Shown piece by piece: positions 23,834-32,141 of a DNA stretch of 64,000 nucleotides (position 1 is its first letter; each line of letters starts with the position of its first letter). The translations under genes were made by a program, and so were the position numbers. The notes below the pieces were generated by a model. That model searched no databases, was not told where the DNA came from, and was given only the letters and a program-made list of their open reading frames with translations. The stretch spans positions 1 through 64,000 of the forward strand of contig NZ_BDBV01000046.1 of the NCBI RefSeq assembly GCF_001613165.1, given 5' to 3'. The stretch is from Nocardia mexicana NBRC 108244 (GTDB lineage Bacteria > Actinomycetota > Actinomycetes > Mycobacteriales > Mycobacteriaceae).

Positions 23834-25902
23834 TACAGCGCCGCCGCCAGCCGGGTGCCCTGATTGATCGCGCGCTTGGCGTCGAGCTCGGCCGCCAGGT
23901 CCGCGCCGCCGATGAGGTGGAACTCCACACCCGCGGCCTGCAGCGGCTCCTCCAGCTCGCGCACGGATTCCTGTCCGGCGCAGAGGATCACGTTGTCGCA
24001 TTCGATGACGGTCGGACGCAGCCGCTTCTCGCCGAAGCTGATGTGCAGCCCGCGATCGTCGATGCGCTCGTAGTTGACGTCGCCGACCTGCTCCACGCCC
24101 TTGGCCTTCACCGCGGCGCGGTGCACCCAGCCGGTGGTCTTGCCCAGGCTCTTGCCGAACGGCGTCGACTTGCGTTGCAGCAGTACGACTTCCCGCGCCG
24201 CGGGGGAGGGCTTCGGCTTGGCGAGCTGGCCGGGAGCCTCGGGGTCGTCGCTGTTCACGCCCCACTCCTCCTTCCACTCGTCCAGCTTGAGCGAGGGATG
24301 GCCGTCGACGGTGAGGAATTCGCTGACGTCGTAACCGATTCCGCCCGCGCCGATCACCGCCACCTTCTTGCCGACCGGCTTCTCCTCGCGCACCAGCTCG
24401 GCGTAGGTGAGCACCTTCGGGTGGTCGATGCCGGGGATGTTCGGGATGCGCGGGCGCACGCCGGTGGCCAGCACCACGTGGTCGTAGCGGCCCTCCACCA
24501 GTTCCGCCGCGGTGACCCGCCGGTTCAGGAACACCCGCACCCCGCTGACCTCCAGCTTGCGGGTGAAGTAGCGGAGGGTCTCGTTGAACTCCTCCTTGCC
24601 CGGAATGCGCCGCGCGATATCGAACTGACCGCCGATCTTGTCGTCGGCCTCGAACAGGTCGACCTTGTGGCCGCGCTCGGCCAGGTTGACCGCCGCCGAC
24701 AGCCCGGCCGGGCCCGCACCGACGACCGCCACCCGCTTCATCCGCCGGGTCGGCAGCAGCTTCAGCTCGGTCTCGTGCCCGGCACGCGGATTGAGCAGGC
24801 ACGACACCGTCTTGTGCACGAAGGCGTGGTCCAGGCAGGCCTGGTTGCACGCGATGCAGGTGTTGATCTCGTCGTCACGGGTCTGGCGCGCCTTGTTCAC
24901 CCAGTCCGGGTCGGCCAGCAGCGGGCGGGCCATCGAGATCAGGTCGGCGTCGCCGCGGGTGAGGATCTCCTCGGCGGTCTCGGGCATGTTGATCCGGTTG
25001 GACGCGCACACCGGAATGCTCACCTGCGCCTTGACTTTCGCGGTGTACTCGACGAAAGCCGCACGGGGAACCGAGGTCACGATGGTCGGCACCCGGGCCT
25101 CGTGCCAGCCGATATCGGTGTTGATGATGCTGACGCCCGCGGTCTCCAATTCCCGTGCCAGCGCCAGGATCTCGGATTCGGTCTGGCCGTGCTCCACGAA
25201 TTCCGCCATGGACAGCCGGAACACGATGACGAAGTCGTCGCCCACCGCGGCGCGCATGCGGCGGACGATCTCGAGCGGGAATCGGCGGCGGTTGGCGGCC
25301 GAACCGCCCCACCTGTCCTTGCGCTTGTTGGTGCGCGGGGCCAGGAACTGGTTGATCAGGTAGCCCTCGCCGCCCATCACCTCGACGCCGTCGTATCCGG
25401 CGAACTTCGCCAGCTCCGCGCAGCGCACGTAGTCGTCGATGGTGCGCTCGACGCCCTTGCCGGAGATCTTGCGCGGCCGGAAGGGGTTGATGGGCGCCTT
25501 GATCGACGACGCCGAAACACTGAACGGCACATAGGCATAGCGTCCGGCGTGCAGGATCTGCAGCGCGATCTTGCCGCCCTCGCGGTGCACGGCCCGCGTG
25601 ATCGCCCGGTGCCGGTAGGCCTCGGTCTTGTTGGTGAGCTTGGCGCCGAACGGCAGCAGCCAGCCCTCGCGGTTCGGCGCGTAGCCGCCGGTGATGATGA
25701 GACCGACTCCGCCGCGGGCACGTTCGGCGAAGTAGGCCGCGAGGCGGTTGGTGTCCCAGGCCCGGTCCTCGAGTCCGGTGTGCATGGACCCCATCACCAC
25801 GCGGTTGCGCAGCGTGGTGTGGCCGAGATCCAGGGGCTCGAACATGTGCGGGTATGGTGTCGAATTCGACTGTGCGGCCGCAGAATCGGGATTCGCGGTC
25901 AT
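23833..25902 (-). CDS. fadH: 2,4-dienoyl-CoA reductase (NADPH), OYE type
   Basis: This 689-aa flavo-iron-sulfur enzyme probably reduces 2,4-dienoyl-CoA during beta-oxidation of unsaturated fatty acids. The N-terminal TIM barrel (about 20-360) binds FMN. A 4Fe-4S cluster is set by CIACNQAC and the later VSCLLNP cysteine. The C-terminal FAD/NADPH domains show VVGAGPAGLSAA and VIGAGGIGYD. ATG 25902 follows GAAAGGTG. It overlaps the VOC gene and is directly downstream of the PadR gene, by 4 bp. Some homologues act on other enoates, so the exact substrate is inferred. Confidence 0.85.
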   Translation of the reverse strand: MTANPDSAAAQSNSTPYPHMFEPLDLGHTTLRNRVVMGSMHTGLEDRAWDTNRLAAYFAERARGGVGLIITGGYAPNREGWLLPFGAKLTNKTEAYRHRAITRAVHREGGKIALQILHAGRYAYVPFSVSASSIKAPINPFRPRKISGKGVERTIDDYVRCAELAKFAGYDGVEVMGGEGYLINQFLAPRTNKRKDRWGGSAANRRRFPLEIVRRMRAAVGDDFVIVFRLSMAEFVEHGQTESEILALARELETAGVSIINTDIGWHEARVPTIVTSVPRAAFVEYTAKVKAQVSIPVCASNRINMPETAEEILTRGDADLISMARPLLADPDWVNKARQTRDDEINTCIACNQACLDHAFVHKTVSCLLNPRAGHETELKLLPTRRMKRVAVVGAGPAGLSAAVNLAERGHKVDLFEADDKIGGQFDIARRIPGKEEFNETLRYFTRKLEVSGVRVFLNRRVTAAELVEGRYDHVVLATGVRPRIPNIPGIDHPKVLTYAELVREEKPVGKKVAVIGAGGIGYDVSEFLTVDGHPSLKLDEWKEEWGVNSDDPEAPGQLAKPKPSPAAREVVLLQRKSTPFGKSLGKTTGWVHRAAVKAKGVEQVGDVNYERIDDRGLHISFGEKRLRPTVIECDNVILCAGQESVRELEEPLQAAGVEFHLIGGADLAAELDAKRAINQGTRLAAAL

Positions 25903-25906
25903 CGGT

Positions 25907-26494
25907 TCACCTTTCGGTAGCGGTACGCGGATGCCGGGCTGGGGCATCCGGGCGGGAGGGTGGGCGCAACGCCTCGAGTACCTCGTCGCACCATTCGACG
26001 AAGCCCGACTCCACCCGGATGCCGCCGCGCAGCACCAGGTATTGATGCAGGGCCGTGCCGGTGAGGCGGCGCGGGGCGGGGAAATCCTTCTTCTCGATGA
26101 GCCGGTACACGTCGAGCCGCTGGGCGTGCCGATCACGATGCCGGACGACCTCGGCGAGCAGCGCGGGCAGATCGCCGTGCGCGGCGGCGCGGATCTTGAC
26201 GCCGAGCTCGCTGCGCAGGGGGCCGACATCCTCGCTGGGCTCGGCGATCCAGCGGGCCAGTTCGGCGCGTCCGGCGGCGCTGGCGCTGTAGACCTTCTTG
26301 TCCGGCCGACCCTCCTGGGCGACGGCCTCACCGGTCACCCAGCCCTGCTCCTCCATGCGCTTGAGCACGCGGTAGATCTGCTGGTGGGTGGCGCTCCAGA
26401 AGAAGCCGATGGACTTGTCGAAGCGGCGCGCCAGCTCATAGCCCGAGCCGGCGCGCTCGGTCAGCGATACCAGCAGCGCGTGCTCGAGGGCCAT
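25907..26494 (-). CDS. PadR family transcriptional regulator
   Basis: This 195-aa protein has a PadR winged helix in residues 1-85 (LEHALLVSLTERAGSGYELARRF, then HQQIYRVLKRMEEQGWVTGE, then the wing DKKVYSASAAGRAEL) and a C-terminal Vir-like dimerisation helix pair. PadR proteins repress operons that respond to small aromatic or lipid ligands. It is first in an operon with the dienoyl-CoA reductase and VOC genes, which it probably controls together with itself through the dyad at 26523-26542. Confidence 0.88.
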   Translation of the reverse strand: MALEHALLVSLTERAGSGYELARRFDKSIGFFWSATHQQIYRVLKRMEEQGWVTGEAVAQEGRPDKKVYSASAAGRAELARWIAEPSEDVGPLRSELGVKIRAAAHGDLPALLAEVVRHRDRHAQRLDVYRLIEKKDFPAPRRLTGTALHQYLVLRGGIRVESGFVEWCDEVLEALRPPSRPDAPARHPRTATER

Positions 26495-26522
26495 GCGGCG
26501 AGATTAACCGATACTCGGTGTA

Positions 26523-26542
26523 CTATGCAACTTGGTGCATAG
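26523..26542. promoter_or_regulatory. Candidate PadR operator
   Basis: The perfect arms CTATGCA and TGCATAG flank a 6-bp spacer 29 bp upstream of the PadR start. A second pair, CGATACTC (26509-26516) and GAGTATCG (26542-26549), brackets it. ATGC...GCAT-type dyads are typical PadR targets, and the site would overlap the operon promoter. Confidence 0.65.
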
Positions 26543-26786
26543 AGTATCGAGAAATTATTCGAGACGCCTTGTAGCATCAATCTCGGTGCTCGCACCATCT
26601 CGGATACGGGAAGGGCACCTCGCGAAGCCGGGAGGTCCGCGGGGTGTCCTTCTGAGTTTCCGGGTCTATCGCGCGCCGCGTGCAGTGGCTCGATAGGTTC
26701 GCGGTGATCAGATGTGGTGGGTGACACGCTCGCGTTCGAGCGAACTAGGACAGGTTCCGACCTGGCCCGCATCTAGGTTGATCTGC

Positions 26787-27938
26787 ATGAACGCTGACAT
26801 CATTCCCTTCCGGATCCAGATCCCGCAGGTCGAGCTCGATGATCTGCGTGACCGTTTGGCCCGTACCCGCTCACCGTTCGCGGTGCCGGGCTCGGGCGCG
26901 CAGTGGGACCACGGCATCGCCCCGGACTACCTGCGCGAGCTGGCCGCGTACTGGGCCGACGGATTCGATTGGCGCGCCCACGAAGCCGAGCTGAACACAC
27001 TGCCGCACTTCGTCACCGAGATCGACGGGCAGACCATCCACTTCCTGCACCTGCGCTCACCCGAACCCGATGCGACTCCGTTGCTGCTCAACCACAGCTA
27101 CCCGACCTCGTTCGTGGAGTTCCTCGCCGCCAGCGGGCCGCTCACCGATCCCCGCGCCCACGGCGGCGACCCGGCGGACGCGTTCCACCTGGTGATCCCG
27201 TCGCTGCCCGGCTTCGCGTTCTCGAGCCCGCTGTCCGCGCGTGGCTGGAACCTCGAACGGACCGCGCTGGCGTTCGGGGAGCTGATGACCCGGCTGGGCT
27301 ATGACCGTTTCGGGGTCGAGGGCGGCGACATCGGCGCCGGTGTCACCGGCCGGGTGACCGCACTGCTACCCGAGCGCGTGATCGGCGCGCACACCCACGG
27401 CGACCGGCTCCAGCTCGGCATGGTCGGCGAAGACCTGCCCTTCCCGGATGGCCTCGACGCCGACGAGCGCAAGCAAGTCGAAGCGGCGCAACGTGATTGG
27501 GCGCGGATGAAGGGCTACCGGGTATTGCACTCGACCGAACCCAACGCCCTGTCCGCGGGCCTGGCCGATTCCCCGATCCTGCAATTGGCCTGGATCGCGG
27601 AGAAATTCGTGGAGTGGGCCAACCCCGCGACCCCGATCAGCCGTGACAACATCCTGATCACCGCGAGCCTGTACTGGTTCACCCGCACCGGGCCCGCGGC
27701 CGCCGACCTCTACTGGGAGATCGCTCACGCCGAGAACACCGGCTGGGGTGGCGCGTCCCCGGTCCCGCAGGGCCAGTCCCTGTTCTACAGCGATCCCCTC
27801 GTGCGCAAGGCGATCGGGGCCGGTGACAGCGTCGCCTTCTTCCGCGAACACGCCGAAGGCGGACACTTCCCCGCCTTCGAAGTCCCCGACCTGTTCGTCG
27901 ACGACATCCGCGGCTTCTTCCGGCAACTCCGCAGCTGA
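26787..27938 (+). CDS. Epoxide hydrolase (EHN-type alpha/beta hydrolase)
   Basis: This 383-aa protein has an N-terminal EHN domain (FRIQIPQVELDDLRDRLARTR) and an alpha/beta-hydrolase core. The nucleophile Asp is in VEGGDIGAGV, where most relatives have GGDWG. The catalytic His is in EHAEGGHFPAFEVPDL. The oxyanion segment reads NHSYPTSFVEFL in place of the common HGWPGS, an unusual substitution. Enzymes of this family hydrate epoxides via a covalent ester. ATG 26787 follows weak spacing. It stands alone, divergent from the PadR gene. Confidence 0.85.
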   Translation: MNADIIPFRIQIPQVELDDLRDRLARTRSPFAVPGSGAQWDHGIAPDYLRELAAYWADGFDWRAHEAELNTLPHFVTEIDGQTIHFLHLRSPEPDATPLLLNHSYPTSFVEFLAASGPLTDPRAHGGDPADAFHLVIPSLPGFAFSSPLSARGWNLERTALAFGELMTRLGYDRFGVEGGDIGAGVTGRVTALLPERVIGAHTHGDRLQLGMVGEDLPFPDGLDADERKQVEAAQRDWARMKGYRVLHSTEPNALSAGLADSPILQLAWIAEKFVEWANPATPISRDNILITASLYWFTRTGPAAADLYWEIAHAENTGWGGASPVPQGQSLFYSDPLVRKAIGAGDSVAFFREHAEGGHFPAFEVPDLFVDDIRGFFRQLRS

Positions 27939-28223
27939 CACCACCGGCGAAGCCCGAACCAGAACGCACTGTCCTGCCGCGACCCGCGCGTTGGCCGGAC
28001 ACCCGAAATGGTTGGCTGACAGCACTTCTCGATGCGCGCACATGCCGAATACCGTGCGCCGGAATGACCATGTCCGGTGCGCAGATCAAGCTCTGTGCTA
28101 TGCCGGGACGGTCGGCGGATTCATCGAGCCCGATGTCCGACGGGCGCGGCCCGGCTATCCTGAGCTGCGCTACGCATAACCGTCAGTGGCAGTTCGATGG
28201 AGACAATCGAGGTGGAATTGGAC
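27939..28223. other. Intergenic stretch ahead of the prenyltransferase
   Basis: No gene is seen in these 285 bases. Local dyads are weak and no clear promoter stands out. Confidence 0.35.
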
Positions 28224-29171
28224 ATGTCCGTTGTCGTGACGCTCGATCGGATCCGACAGGATCTGCAGGAATTCGCACGCCTGGCCGAGGTCCGATACGA
28301 CCCGGCGGTGATGGATCCGGTGCTAGCGGCGCTCGAGGATTTGTGGACCACCTCCGTGATCGGCGTTCGCACGACCACGCATCCTGTCGCGCAGCGGGGA
28401 CTGAACGTACGGTTGATGAACTCCGGCCCGGGCACCGATCCGGTGACGGCGCTCCGCGAAGCCGGGCTGCTGGAGTTCACCGGGCATCCGATGGAACAGC
28501 TGCTCACCGACATTCCCGCGGCCGTGCCGGCGTCCTTCGGTGTCGACGTCGGGGTCGCTCGCGGAGTGGAGAAGATCTGGCTCATGTTCCCCGAATTGAT
28601 CAGCGTGGAACGCATACTCGGATTCGCGGGCATCCCCGAGGCGGCGCGTGCGCACGCCGCGCACCTGAGCCGTTACGGCGGCCAAATCGGGATATTGGCG
28701 CTGGATTTCACCAGTCGCACCATGAACCTCTACTCGCAGCCGTTCGCCCCCGGTGAGCTCACCGCCGCCGACATCAGCACGATCCTGGCCGACCTCGACT
28801 TCGTCGCGGCCACCGACGAGGAGCTCGCGCTGCTCGGCCAGACCTTCGACCTGTACCGCACCTTCTCCTGGACTTCCCCACGGATGCAACGCATCTGCTT
28901 CCCGGTCCGCTATGACGACACAAGCTTCCCGAGGCACCTCGATCCCGTTTTGGACCGCTTCGTCTCCGGCGCACCCTACGCTGGAACCGGACCCCGCGGC
29001 CTCACCTTCTATACCGCCTACGGCCCGAACGACCGGTACTACAAGGTCCAAGCCGAGTACACCTCGACCGCGCACGTTACCGTTCCCGGCGGGCGAACCC
29101 CCGATCAACTTGCACCCCACGGGAGCCCGCCATCGAATCCTGCAATTACCCAACGAATTTCAAGGCGTTGA
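28224..29171 (+). CDS. ABBA-fold aromatic prenyltransferase (NphB/CloQ family)
   Basis: This protein is about 315 aa. It can be aligned along its length with what I recall of NphB: TGHPMEQLLTDI (GHPVDDLL in NphB), RYGGQIGILALDF followed by MNLYSQPF, QTFDLYRTFSWTSPRMQRICFPV (SVYPTLNWETGKIDRLCF), and APYAGTGPRGLTFYTAYGP with YYKVQAEY. These soluble, DDxxD-independent enzymes attach dimethylallyl or geranyl groups to aromatic rings. No polyketide or aromatic biosynthesis gene is adjacent, so the acceptor is unknown. ATG 28224 with GAGGTGG upstream is preferred over ATG 28197. Confidence 0.82.
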   Translation: MSVVVTLDRIRQDLQEFARLAEVRYDPAVMDPVLAALEDLWTTSVIGVRTTTHPVAQRGLNVRLMNSGPGTDPVTALREAGLLEFTGHPMEQLLTDIPAAVPASFGVDVGVARGVEKIWLMFPELISVERILGFAGIPEAARAHAAHLSRYGGQIGILALDFTSRTMNLYSQPFAPGELTAADISTILADLDFVAATDEELALLGQTFDLYRTFSWTSPRMQRICFPVRYDDTSFPRHLDPVLDRFVSGAPYAGTGPRGLTFYTAYGPNDRYYKVQAEYTSTAHVTVPGGRTPDQLAPHGSPPSNPAITQRISRR

Positions 29172-29174
29172 ACC

Positions 29175-29702
29175 TCAGCCGGCGCTATTGGTCCCTGGCA
29201 ATGAGATGCCCCCATCCGTGACCTCGAAGGCGGACACCTCCGTGGCCGAGGCCGAGGGATCGTCGCCGGCTGCCGGATACTGGTCGGCGCAGCGGCCGAC
29301 CACATGCACGGTGCCATTGCTCAAACCTTGCAGCCCAACGAAACTCGTTTTACCCGGACGTGCCAAGTACTGTTCCGGGCCCACCCTGACGTTGAAGGCG
29401 GTGTAACTGTAGTCGAAGAGCGCTCCGGTATCCGCGTTCTCTGCCCAACACACACCCCGGTCGTTCGGGTTGTGGATTTTCGCATTCACATTCCCTCCGT
29501 TCGCCTTGCTGAACTCGACGTCCGGTGGCAGCAATGCGCCTTGGTCAGGATCCGCGCCGGCGACAGGCGCAAGCGCCATAACGACGGCGCCGACGACGGG
29601 TGCGCAGGACAACAAAGTGCGACGTGCATATCGTGGAATCACGGGCGCGGATGCTACCAGTCCGAATCCGCGATATGTGAGATAGCGGAACAACTTTCGC
29701 AC
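29175..29702 (-). CDS. Hypothetical exported protein
   Basis: This 175-aa protein has a long basic N region, then a hydrophobic LLSCAPVVGAVVMALAPVAG segment ending in AGA, a probable signal-peptidase site before DPDQGALLPPDV. The mature part has two cysteines (GVCWAEN and GRCADQYP) that may form a disulfide, and a beta-rich composition. GTG 29702 follows GGAGG at eight bases, which decides the start. It is convergent with the prenyltransferase, three bases apart. No family recognised. Confidence 0.6.
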   Translation of the reverse strand: MRKLFRYLTYRGFGLVASAPVIPRYARRTLLSCAPVVGAVVMALAPVAGADPDQGALLPPDVEFSKANGGNVNAKIHNPNDRGVCWAENADTGALFDYSYTAFNVRVGPEQYLARPGKTSFVGLQGLSNGTVHVVGRCADQYPAAGDDPSASATEVSAFEVTDGGISLPGTNSAG

Positions 29703-30188
29703 CCGTGCGCCTCCGATCTCATCCGTTCGACCGACGCCCAGGTGATTACATCGATCGCCCATTGATGTTGTCCTGAAACGAATTACGATCACACACGGGC
29801 CACACCGAGCTATTCGCCCGGACCAGCAACTCTCGTGGGAGGTTTCACCCCCTCCCCACAGGCGAGAAGGTCGATCGGCGCCACCGGCGCATGGGTGCAG
29901 ATCTCTACTCCCGCAGACGATTCTGCATAGGGCCAGCTGCACGACCTGCTCGCGATGACCCGGAGGAAGGGGACATGCCCTGGCGGGAACACTTCGAGCG
30001 ATGCCATGCGAGGGCCAGCGCCTGAGGGTGAGGGCCATGTCCGGTCGGTGGTCGGGTCGACGCATGCCCATCGGGCACCAGGATTTGCTGGGCCCCGTCG
30101 TCCAGAACCTGGCCCGCGTGGCTGTGTCCGCCGGGGGGATTGCGGCGTTATTGCCTGTGATGCCAAAAGCGTTGGCTACCATGGGTTG
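29703..30188. other. Gene-free stretch before the SDR
   Basis: Open frames exist on both strands but none has a supported start or recognisable domain. The divergent promoters of the exported protein and the SDR should lie within it. Confidence 0.4.
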
Positions 30189-30944
30189 ATGGCGCAATCG
30201 TTTGTGGTTACCGGAGGCGATCGGGGGATCGGGCGGGCCGTTGTGGCGCGGTTGCTGGAGCGCGGGCATGTCGTGGTGGTCGAGCGGGATGCCGAGGCGA
30301 TGGCCTGGGCGGAGGAGCGGGTCGAGGTGGTGGCCGGGGATGCGGGCGCCGAGGAGGTGGCCGAGCACGCCGCCTCGGTGGCGCAGCGGGCCGGGACGCT
30401 GTCGGGGTGGGTGAACAATGCGGCGGTGTTTCGTGACGCGTCGGTCGATTCGGCCTCGGCGGTGCAGGTGCTCGAGCTGATCGAGGCGAATCTGCGTCCG
30501 GCGCTGGCCGGATCCGCCGTGGCCGTGCGGCATTTCCTCGCCGCCCGCACCGGTGGGTCCATCGTCAACATCAGTTCGCACCAGGCTCGGCGGGCGGTGC
30601 CGGGCGCGCTGCCCTACAGCACCTCCAAGGCCGCCATCGAGGGCCTTACGCGGGCGCTGGCCGTGGAATACGGCGCGCGCGGTATCCGGGTGAATGCGGT
30701 CGCGCCCGGTTCCGTTGCCACCGAACGCTATTCGGAATACCTGGCCGGATTGGCGCCCGCCGCGGCGGCCTCGGTGGAGCGCGACATGGCGGCCCTGCAC
30801 CCGCTCGGCCGGGTCGCGACCAGTGACGAGGTGGCGGCCGCGGTGGAGTTCCTGCTGTCCGACGAGTCGAGCTTCATTAACGGCGCGAGCATTCCGGTGG
30901 ACGGTGGGCGGAGTGTGCTCGCCCTGGATCCCGAGGCGCGCTGA
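30189..30944 (+). CDS. SDR family oxidoreductase
   Basis: This 251-aa classical short-chain dehydrogenase has the cofactor motif VTGGDRGIGRAV (residues 7-18), NNAAV (about 78), catalytic Ser in INISSH and YSTSK (about 142-146), and the C-terminal FINGASIPVDGG typical of FabG-like enzymes. It is an NAD(P)-dependent alcohol/ketone reductase of unknown substrate. ATG 30189 gives the expected length. A palindromic repeat and a tandem-repeat block begin immediately after its stop. Confidence 0.85.
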   Translation: MAQSFVVTGGDRGIGRAVVARLLERGHVVVVERDAEAMAWAEERVEVVAGDAGAEEVAEHAASVAQRAGTLSGWVNNAAVFRDASVDSASAVQVLELIEANLRPALAGSAVAVRHFLAARTGGSIVNISSHQARRAVPGALPYSTSKAAIEGLTRALAVEYGARGIRVNAVAPGSVATERYSEYLAGLAPAAAASVERDMAALHPLGRVATSDEVAAAVEFLLSDESSFINGASIPVDGGRSVLALDPEAR

Positions 30945-31180
30945 TCCCGGCCAAAAGCATGCCGGGAATGCGGGGTGGGCGTGCCGGGATGTGGGGTGAG
31001 CGTGCCGGGAATACGGGGTGAGCTTGCCGGTGATGTGAGGTGAGCGTGCCCGGATACGGGGTGAGCATGCTGGGGATGTGGGGTGGGCGTGCCGGAGATG
31101 TGGGGTGAGCGCCGGGAGTGTGGGGTGGGCCGGGAGTGTGGGGGCGTGTTGGTTTTGCGGCGTGGCGGGAATGTGGGGCG
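30945..31180. repeat. Palindrome plus tandem 20-22-bp repeats
   Basis: A palindromic unit (TCCCGGC / GCCGGGA, 30945-30967, with CAAAAGCAT between) is followed by about nine degenerate units of the form GCGTGCCGGGATGTGGGGTG, each 20-22 bp. The same head motif occurs at 32789-32811 and 36638-36660. Confidence 0.85.
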
Positions 31181-31209
31181 GGGCGGGGGAACTGGGCGAG
31201 GCCGGGTGC

Positions 31210-31830
31210 TCAGCGGGTGGGGGTGGAGCGCCAGGTGCCCATGCCGAGGGCTATTAGGCGGACCTGGCGGACGGTTCGGTCGACGATGTCGGGGCGGTCG
31301 CGGTGGGGGGCGGCCACGTAGTCGGCGATGCGGTCGGCGACCGTGGAGACGATCAGGTCCGCGGCCAGTTCCAGGTCGTCTGGCGACCAGGTGTCCAGGG
31401 CCCTTACCCGAGAGAGGTCCACCACCAGTTCCCGGGTGATCAGCTGCATTTCGACGACGATGGCGCCGCGCAGCGCGGCCGAGCCGCCGTGCCGCTCGCG
31501 GATCAGGAATCCGTACAGCTCCTCCCGCCCGGCGACCTGGCCGAAGACGAAGCGGACGGTCTCGGCCAGCCGGGAATCCGGGGTGCGGCGCATTTCCCGC
31601 AGGGCCAAACGCAATTGGCGCACGCCCTCGTCGACGAGGGAGGTGCCCAGCTCGTCCAGCGAGGTGAAATGGCGGTAGAACGCCGTCGGCACGATGCCGG
31701 CCGAGCGGGCGATCTCACGCAGGGACAGCGCGGCGAACCCGCGGTCGGCGGCCAGCGTCAGAGTGCCCTCCAGTAGAGCCTGCCGGGTGCGCTCCTTGCG
31801 CTCGACACGCGACTCCGCCTGCTCACTCAT
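31210..31830 (-). CDS. TetR family repressor
   Basis: This 206-aa protein has a TetR N-terminal HTH (RQALLEGTLTLAADRGFAALSLREIARSAGIVPTAFYRHF, residues about 14-53, described in two parts: the recognition helix is VPTAFYRHF). The C-terminal ligand-binding helices are diverse. It is divergent from the reductase/desaturase operon at 32142 and likely represses it, by analogy with DesT-like control of desaturases by acyl-CoA. ATG 31830 follows GAGGAGCC. Confidence 0.85.
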   Translation of the reverse strand: MSEQAESRVERKERTRQALLEGTLTLAADRGFAALSLREIARSAGIVPTAFYRHFTSLDELGTSLVDEGVRQLRLALREMRRTPDSRLAETVRFVFGQVAGREELYGFLIRERHGGSAALRGAIVVEMQLITRELVVDLSRVRALDTWSPDDLELAADLIVSTVADRIADYVAAPHRDRPDIVDRTVRQVRLIALGMGTWRSTPTR

Positions 31831-32141
31831 GGCTCCTCCTCGCTGGCGCTCGGTTCCGCCATGACCGAGCAGTGGCTCGCTGTATCCATTGCTCACTCGC
31901 TGCGCTCGCTCACGCTCATCGCTGAGCATACATCCGTTCACGATTCGTCTTCTCCTAAGGATGTTGCCTCGGTCACAGCATCTGCTGGTTGAACTTATAT
32001 GGCACCAGCGGGCACACTATCTCAGTGTACAGATGTGCACCGAAAACGTGGCCCTTGTTCCGGCGCTTGTGACGACGCACGGAACGGGCCACGGACCGCG
32101 GTGACACGCACGGCCCGACTAGCAGGTTTGGAGAACCGACA
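31831..32141. promoter_or_regulatory. Divergent control region, TetR / desaturase operon
   Basis: It contains ACACT-n5-AGTGT (about 32014-32028), overlapping ATCT-n8-AGAT, a plausible TetR-type operator, about 115 bp upstream of the reductase start. The region near the TetR gene (31862-31927) consists of imperfect CGCTCACTCGCTG-like repeats without a gene. Confidence 0.45.

Noticed and set aside
29950..30188. Upstream extension of the SDR gene to 29955
   Set aside because: The added 78 residues have no domain and SDR enzymes begin a few residues before the TGxxxGxG motif, which fits ATG 30189.
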